Assembly (NCBI GenBank): GCA_963545195.1
Contig: CAUUIA010000026.1
Location: 1-10,620 of the forward strand
DNA: 10,620 nucleotides
Direction: 5' to 3'
DNA from: CALISC01 sp963545195
GTDB taxonomy: Bacteria; Bacillota_I; Bacilli_A; Acholeplasmatales; Acholeplasmataceae
The position numbers and the translations under genes are program-made. The notes under the pieces were generated by a model, which ran no database searches, was not told the origin of the DNA, and saw only the letters and a list, made by a program, of their open reading frames with translations. Positions 6,725-10,620 of this stretch are shown in pieces; the stretch's first letter is position 1, and the number at the start of each line of letters is the position of its first letter.

Positions 6725-7594
6725 ATGTATAAAGAAAGACCTTATTTTTTTCAACAAAAAAATGCCCGTGTAGACGAGGATTTCTACAATTACAATAAAA
6801 AAACTCAAAAAAATAAAAATAAGTCAGACTCAGTTGCTTTTAGAAAAACTATGTTTGCTCTGCTTTTAGTGGCGACACTATTAGTGTTGGTGTTCTTAAT
6901 TTACTCACCGGCTCCTGGTTTGATTAAAATAGCACCAAGTATAGATAAAGTATTTCAAGCAATACGTTTAGACAAAGGTGTTGTGTTCTCAATAATTTTT
7001 CCATTTTTCTCACTAGTTTTAGGTTTAACCGTAGTATCGCTATGTAAATCAACTATAGGAAAAGTGTTAATTAGTTTGTTGGCCGTGTTGTTTGCAGTTG
7101 ATGCTTTTTATTTAGCTATTAACCTAAATACTGGTTTTCTTGGTTTACCAAATAATGTAACATCGCCATTTGTTTCTGACCTTTTTAACGCAAAACTATT
7201 TGCACAAGCAAACGGAACTATGAAAAAACTTCTTTATTTTGAAGGAGTTGCCAACGCAAATAAAGTAATTCTTCCTCAACTGTTAAATGTTTATCTTGGT
7301 TGCTTGTTTGTGTTCTTCTTAATTGCGGCTATCCGCAAACCAAGAGTAGATAGTTCACTATTGGCCTTTACTTTATTTGTCTTTATGTTAACGATGCTTC
7401 CATTTGCTTTCAAAGCATTCAATAACTTTGCTGACAAAGCAAATATAAAAGCCTTAACTAAATCACTTGTGTTCATGCAAACTTACGCTGCTTGGTACTA
7501 CTTAGGTGTTTGTGTGTTGTTAATCTCAACTTCAATCGCAGGACTTATCTACAAAGAGAAAAAACCAGTTAAGAAAGAAGAAGTTGCGAAATAA
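6725..7594 (+). CDS. Orphan six-helix membrane protein, Tyr/Lys-rich N-terminal tail
   Basis: I do not recognise a family. The 289-residue protein has a 40-residue polar N-terminal tail rich in Tyr, Lys and Asn, then six probable membrane helices near 42-62, 86-106, 112-134, 186-203, 211-231 and 254-276, and a Lys-rich C-terminal tail (277-289). No signal peptidase site, ATPase or protease motif is visible. The longest loop (135-185) lies between helices 3 and 4. AGGAGAG lies just before the ATG, an extended -10 is close upstream and a strong terminator follows, so it is a one-gene transcript. Helix spacing closely resembles the next gene, suggesting an old tandem duplication. It is transcribed divergently from the rpsB operon. 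A transporter-like or structural membrane role is possible but unsupported. Confidence 0.85.
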   Translation: MYKERPYFFQQKNARVDEDFYNYNKKTQKNKNKSDSVAFRKTMFALLLVATLLVLVFLIYSPAPGLIKIAPSIDKVFQAIRLDKGVVFSIIFPFFSLVLGLTVVSLCKSTIGKVLISLLAVLFAVDAFYLAINLNTGFLGLPNNVTSPFVSDLFNAKLFAQANGTMKKLLYFEGVANANKVILPQLLNVYLGCLFVFFLIAAIRKPRVDSSLLAFTLFVFMLTMLPFAFKAFNNFADKANIKALTKSLVFMQTYAAWYYLGVCVLLISTSIAGLIYKEKKPVKKEEVAK

Positions 7595-7599
7595 ATCGG

Positions 7600-7628
7600 A
7601 AAAAGTGTGGTGAAAACCACACTTTTTT
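7600..7628 (+). terminator. Strong intrinsic terminator
   Basis: AAAAGTGTGGT (7601-7611) pairs perfectly with ACCACACTTTT (7616-7626) around a GAAA tetraloop, followed by further T. It starts 6 nt after the stop of the first orphan membrane protein gene. Confidence 0.93.
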
Positions 7629-7656
7629 AATTAAAAAAATAACTTCACCTAAAAAG

Positions 7657-7665
7657 TGTTATCAT
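7657..7665 (+). promoter_or_regulatory. Possible extended -10 promoter for the second orphan membrane protein gene
   Basis: TGTTATCAT (TG, one base, TATCAT) lies between the terminator and the gene, about 50 nt before its start. No convincing -35 is visible. The strong terminator just upstream means the gene needs its own promoter. Confidence 0.35.
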
Positions 7666-7714
7666 TGTTAACAGATATTGTTTTTAAATAAAAATCAAAA
7701 AGAAGGAGCACGTG

Positions 7715-8476
7715 ATGCTTAGAGAATATTTAGTTTCAAATGAAGCCAGTAAAACAAGAATTGTTTTTAGATTTATTGCCTATATCTTAATTATTTTAAC
7801 CACCGCTTATTTTCTGATTGCCTTAACTTCTTCGGTTGGTGAAATTTTTAGTTTTGCTAAATCTGGTTTTTTTAAAAAATTTAAATCAGTTTCAAATGCG
7901 TATGTTTACTACTCCTTTATTTCTTTATTTCTAGTAGCGCTTTGTTTCTTAATTTTAGGTACAACTAGAAGTAATTTACTTAAAATAACTGGTGTTAGTG
8001 CAGCAATTCTAATCAGCACAGCTGTGATTTTATGTTTGTACTTTGACTTTAAAATGCCAACTCCAAAGGGCGTAGAAAGTCGCTACGAAAACTCAGAGTT
8101 CTCAGGCTTTTTTATCCAAAGTATCTACACCAAGCCCTTTAACCACAAAGTACTTCGCCAAATTCTAACTGCCTTTAAACTCCAAAACTTTGCACACTTT
8201 AAATGGTTAGCGCTTACTCCTGGTTTTTTGACTTTGCTTGCTAGATTCCACTCAGCGGGTTCAGAGAAGAAATATTTGGCGTTTTTAAGACTAGGCTTAG
8301 ATGTTTTGACGCTAAGTTTTGTGTTTATCACGCTAAACCTGTTTTTACTACACAGAGTAACGATAGATTCACTACAACACGCTTTGGTATACACTTCACT
8401 TGGTCTTTCAGTACTTGGCTTTGTCTTTTTACTCGCTGGCACTATTATTGCTTTTTTTCACATTAAAAAGTACTAA
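7715..8476 (+). CDS. Orphan multi-pass membrane protein, possible paralogue of its upstream neighbour
   Basis: I do not recognise a family. The 253-residue protein has five clear hydrophobic segments near 18-39, 63-82, 89-110, 190-212 and 224-248, and a weaker one near 163-177. The 52-residue loop at 111-162 is polar and aromatic. The neighbour has the same pattern: a 23-residue first loop, helices 2 and 3 close together, a loop of about 51 residues, and a final helix followed by a basic end (here HIKKY). The start is taken as ATG 7715, with GGAG 6 nt upstream (7705-7708); GTG at 7712 would leave only 3 nt. No enzymatic motif is visible. It ends 34 nt before the tRNA promoter -35, with no strong terminator between. 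Confidence 0.85.
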   Translation: MLREYLVSNEASKTRIVFRFIAYILIILTTAYFLIALTSSVGEIFSFAKSGFFKKFKSVSNAYVYYSFISLFLVALCFLILGTTRSNLLKITGVSAAILISTAVILCLYFDFKMPTPKGVESRYENSEFSGFFIQSIYTKPFNHKVLRQILTAFKLQNFAHFKWLALTPGFLTLLARFHSAGSEKKYLAFLRLGLDVLTLSFVFITLNLFLLHRVTIDSLQHALVYTSLGLSVLGFVFLLAGTIIAFFHIKKY

Positions 8477-8509
8477 TTTCAGGATTTACCCTTAACTTAA
8501 AAACGATAG

Positions 8510-8538
8510 TTGAAAAAATAGGGTTATTTTTATATAAT
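8510..8538 (+). promoter_or_regulatory. Near-consensus sigma-70/A promoter of tRNA-Arg
   Basis: TTGAAA (8510-8515), a 17-bp spacer and TATAAT (8533-8538) end 10 nt before the tRNA 5' end. This is the best promoter in the window, as expected for a stable RNA gene. Confidence 0.9.
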
Positions 8539-8548
8539 TCTATTTGTT

Positions 8549-8625
8549 GGTGCAGTAGCTCAGTTGGATAGAGCAATAGCCTTCTAAGCTATCGGTCGGG
8601 GGTTCGAATCCCTTCTGCATCGCCA
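8549..8625 (+). tRNA. tRNA-Arg (anticodon UCU, reads AGA/AGG)
   Basis: A full cloverleaf is present. The acceptor GGTGCAG (8549-8555) pairs with CTGCATC (8615-8621), then discriminator G and an encoded CCA (8623-8625). The D arm is GCTC/GAGC. The anticodon stem ATAGC/GCTAT encloses loop CTTCTAA with anticodon TCT at 8583-8585. The T loop is TTCGAAT, with a stem containing two G-T pairs. AGA is the main Arg codon in AT-rich genomes, which fits the strong promoter. Confidence 0.97.
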
Positions 8626-8634
8626 TTTGACTGT

Positions 8635-8662
8635 AAAAACTCTGGTTTTACCAGAGTTTTTT
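8635..8662 (+). terminator. Intrinsic terminator of tRNA-Arg
   Basis: AAAACTCTGGT (8636-8646) pairs with ACCAGAGTTTT (8650-8660) around loop TTT, and a T-run follows. It begins 10 nt after the tRNA CCA end. Confidence 0.93.
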
Positions 8663-8678
8663 ATTTTTACCAAGTTAA

Positions 8679-8713
8679 AAACCCATTTAGACCAAGTTGG
8701 TTTAAATGGGTTT
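8679..8713 (-). terminator. Long hairpin terminator ending the metG-yitT transcript
   Basis: Bases 8679-8694 and 8698-8713 form a 16-bp stem with a single G-T pair and loop of three bases. On the minus strand it lies 15 nt after the YitT-family stop and is followed by TTTTT within the end of the stem. The plus side also has TTTTTT nearby (8717-8722), so it may stop readthrough from the tRNA side too. Confidence 0.85.
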
Positions 8714-8728
8714 AAGTTTTTTAAAGTC

Positions 8729-9886
8729 TTAGGCCAAAGCCTTAATTCTAAATCTACCTTTAAAGGAAGAGATGTGTTTAAAGGTAATAAAGGCTTTCGG
8801 GTCAATTTTAAATATTAAGTCAATTAGTTTTTGTTCTTCAAACTGATAAAAAACAGTTAGCAGGACTGACTTGTCTTGGAAACTGTATCCGCCCTTGGCG
8901 TCAATTAAAGTAACTCCGTGTTTAAGTTCTTTTATCAAAGTTTGCGCAAGTTCTGTTTCTTTAGTTGTGACAATCAAGGCTTCAATTAAGTTATAGGAAT
9001 TGTGGATTTTGTCCATCACAACCATTGAAATTAGTAGTCTAATTGATGTAAAGATAAAGACGTAAAGAGCATAAAGCATCTGAGGTTTATCTTTAAGTTG
9101 ACCAATTCCTTTCAGGATTTTGCCATCAGGTCCGCCGATGTTTTCGACAAATGCTTTAATTATGGAGTTAGAAGGGTCTGCAAACATTGCAAAAAAACAA
9201 CCTAGTGAAATAATCGTTAAGTTCATAATGGTTGAAATTTTTCCAACCGACATTTTACCTTTATTTAAAGCCAGAACTTGTCCAATTATGTCAAGACCAC
9301 CAGTTGAACCTCCGTATTTAAGGGTTCCACCGGTTCCAACGCCAATAAAAATCCCACCTGCTATCGCTAAAATCAAAGGTGAAGTGGTTTTAAGCAAATC
9401 AATTTGCAGAAACTTAACGCAAGTTGCTTGCAGCACGATTGACACAGTTGAGTAAAACGCAAAAGTTTTTGAAACCTTAAACCAGCCAAGCAATAGGATT
9501 GGAATATTTGCGACTATGATAAAGAGCGAAAGCACAGTTTTGGCGTTTTCTTGGTTTAAATTAACTTTGGCAACGTGATGCAAAAAGTCAACAATTAACT
9601 GTCCAATTCCAGGCACCCCACCTGTATACATACGAACGTATGAAGCCTCTAGAAACCAGGCCAGACCAATTCCGTAGATAAAGGTGAAAAACACCGCCAT
9701 AAAAAGACGATTGCCTTCAGGTAAAACTTTGTTTTTGATAAACTCACGTCTCTTGGCTTGTTTTTCAGTATAAGGAATTTCAACTGGATTTAGGGTTCTA
9801 TAAAAGGTAAGTTTTTTAGATTTATTTAACTGAGTTTGCTTGTTTGTGTGTTCTATGTAGACAGGGGCTTTTTCTTTGGTTTTCAT
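8729..9886 (-). CDS. YitT-family membrane protein with DUF2179 domain and added N-terminal tail
   Basis: YitT-family proteins are integral membrane proteins of unknown transport or regulatory role. The 385-residue protein has a polar basic N-terminal segment of about 58 residues not usual for the family (about 280-300 residues), then five or six hydrophobic segments between 61 and 295. The family glycine block, with GVGTGGTLKYGGSTGGLDII (182-201), lies in the membrane part. The C-terminal soluble DUF2179 domain (about 322-378) has G-V-T-L-I-D-A-K-G-G-Y and I-D-P-K-A-F. I chose ATG 9886: it lies 4 nt after the metG stop, with TTGAG 7 nt upstream. A start at 9949 would overlap metG by 59 nt. 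Cotranscription with metG is likely. Confidence 0.92.
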   Translation of the reverse strand: MKTKEKAPVYIEHTNKQTQLNKSKKLTFYRTLNPVEIPYTEKQAKRREFIKNKVLPEGNRLFMAVFFTFIYGIGLAWFLEASYVRMYTGGVPGIGQLIVDFLHHVAKVNLNQENAKTVLSLFIIVANIPILLLGWFKVSKTFAFYSTVSIVLQATCVKFLQIDLLKTTSPLILAIAGGIFIGVGTGGTLKYGGSTGGLDIIGQVLALNKGKMSVGKISTIMNLTIISLGCFFAMFADPSNSIIKAFVENIGGPDGKILKGIGQLKDKPQMLYALYVFIFTSIRLLISMVVMDKIHNSYNLIEALIVTTKETELAQTLIKELKHGVTLIDAKGGYSFQDKSVLLTVFYQFEEQKLIDLIFKIDPKAFITFKHISSFKGRFRIKALA

Positions 9887-9890
9887 AAAA

Positions 9891-10620
9891 CTACTCAAGG
9901 TCTTTTTTGTCAAGTCTGACAAAAAGAATTTCTGGTTTTTTAAAGACAATTTCTTTAAAAGGAGTTTTTACAAGTACAGATTCAAGTGAGTCTTCACTAA
10001 TTTCTAGCATCGCTTGAATTTTTTTAGCGGTTTCTGGAATAAACGGCAGCAAGGTAATTGAAAGTACACGAATGACTTTAAAGAGTGTAGTTAAAACAGC
10101 CATTAGTTTGTCGTGTTCTTGGTTTTTAAATAAGTTCCAAGGCTCTTCAAGGTCAATAAACTTATTAGCTAAACGCGCTAGTTCTAAGATAGTTTTAGCA
10201 GCCTCTGCTACTTTGTATTCTTGAAATAAATCAGTTAATTTACCGGGCAGACTTTCAATGTAGGCATCAATTTCTGCAAAGTTTTTATCAAAACTTGCAT
10301 AGGTTGGCCTGAATTTAGAGTCAAAGTATTTAGCCAACATTCCAAATGTGCGGTTAACTAAATTACCAAGGGTATTGACTAACTCTGTATTGGTTTTTTC
10401 AAGCACTAAGTCATAAGTTAAGTTACCGTCGTCTTTAAAAGGAATTTCTGAAAGACAATAGAAACGGACTTTATCTACACCAAAAGTTTTGACTAGCTCA
10501 TCTGCGTAAATGGTATTGCCAAGCGATTTTGACATCTTTGTCTGGTGAGTCAAAACCCAAGGGTGACCAAATACAGTCTCAGGTAACTCAAGGCAAAGTG
10601 ACATTAAAAAACAAGGCCAG
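9891..10620 (-). CDS. metG: Methionyl-tRNA synthetase, C-terminal part (5' end outside the window)
   Basis: MetRS charges tRNA-Met with methionine in the cytoplasm. The window holds about 243 C-terminal residues; the frame is open to the right edge and starts upstream of it (residues reading WPCFLMSL at the edge). The catalytic KMSKS loop is present as T-K-M-S-K-S-L-G-N, followed by Y-A-D-E-L-V-K-T-F-G-V-D and the anticodon-binding helical domain with N-T-L-G-N-L-V-N-R-T. The protein ends soon after P-E-I-L-F-V-R-L-D, so the C-terminal tRNA-binding (Trbp111-like) domain of B. subtilis-type MetRS is absent, as in the shorter class of MetRS. The stop is TAG. The HIGH motif and any zinc knuckle are outside the window. 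Confidence 0.96.
   Translation of the reverse strand, partial: WPCFLMSLCLELPETVFGHPWVLTHQTKMSKSLGNTIYADELVKTFGVDKVRFYCLSEIPFKDDGNLTYDLVLEKTNTELVNTLGNLVNRTFGMLAKYFDSKFRPTYASFDKNFAEIDAYIESLPGKLTDLFQEYKVAEAAKTILELARLANKFIDLEEPWNLFKNQEHDKLMAVLTTLFKVIRVLSITLLPFIPETAKKIQAMLEISEDSLESVLVKTPFKEIVFKKPEILFVRLDKKDLE

Noticed and set aside
8549..8625. tRNA-Arg as an integration site for a mobile element
   Set aside because: No repeat of the tRNA 3' end, integrase or phage gene is visible in the window.
8669..8698. ACCAAGTT direct repeat (8669-8676 and 8691-8698)
   Set aside because: The second copy is explained by the terminator hairpin loop; an 8-base repeat in AT-rich DNA is not informative.
8627..8818. 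Small plus-strand open frame across the tRNA terminator and yitT end
   Set aside because: It runs through two hairpin terminators and into antisense yitT, with no start signal.
9887..9949. Longer YitT-family start overlapping metG by 59 nt
   Set aside because: The internal ATG at 9886 has a suitable ribosome binding site and a 4-nt gap from metG; the extension is a shadow of metG coding sequence.
1..10620. UGA read as tryptophan (Mycoplasma code)
   Set aside because: frr ends in TGA at the expected family length within an ATGA overlap, and the Trp codons I spot-checked are TGG.
1..10620. CRISPR array, insertion sequence or defence/toxin system
   Set aside because: No regularly spaced repeats, transposase, nuclease or toxin-antitoxin motifs are visible on either strand.

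Overview
The window comes from an AT-rich, low-GC Gram-positive-type bacterium using the standard bacterial code. frr ends in TGA inside an ATGA overlap with the next start, and the Trp codons I spot-checked are TGG, so the UGA=Trp Mycoplasma/Spiroplasma code is unlikely. The gene order rpsB-tsf-pyrH-frr-...-cdsA-dxr is the classical Firmicutes/Tenericutes order, but uppS, normally between frr and cdsA, is missing. MetRS lacks the C-terminal tRNA-binding domain and S2 carries a long extension. Together these suggest an uncultured, possibly wall-less or genome-reduced Mollicutes relative within Bacilli (Acholeplasma, Izemoplasma or RF39-like). This placement is inference.

Region 1 (about 1-6600, minus strand) is one long operon-like run reading right to left. 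It starts at an extended -10 promoter and structured leader (6499-6595) and runs rpsB, tsf, pyrH, frr, two small TM2-like membrane protein genes, cdsA and dxr. A possible further gene begins at the left edge. It joins translation (S2, EF-Ts, ribosome recycling), UMP phosphorylation, phospholipid precursor synthesis (CDP-diacylglycerol) and the first committed step of the MEP isoprenoid pathway. A stem-loop lies between rpsB and tsf. The genes from frr to dxr are packed with overlaps or gaps of at most 10 nt.

Region 2 (about 6690-8480, plus strand) holds two separately transcribed genes for unknown multi-pass membrane proteins. The first has an extended -10 promoter and a strong intrinsic terminator. 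The two proteins share nearly the same spacing of hydrophobic segments and may be old tandem paralogues. They are the least explained genes in the window.

Region 3 (8510-8713) has a tRNA-Arg(UCU) gene with a near-consensus promoter and its own terminator, then a second long hairpin that ends the opposing transcript.

Region 4 (8729-10620, minus strand) has metG (3' part only) followed 4 nt later by a YitT/DUF2179 membrane protein gene with an added N-terminal segment.

Most of the window is housekeeping. Points that stand out are the Rho_N-like domain at the end of S2, three TM2-like units where uppS would be expected, a divergent Dxr C-terminal half, and the paired orphan membrane proteins.
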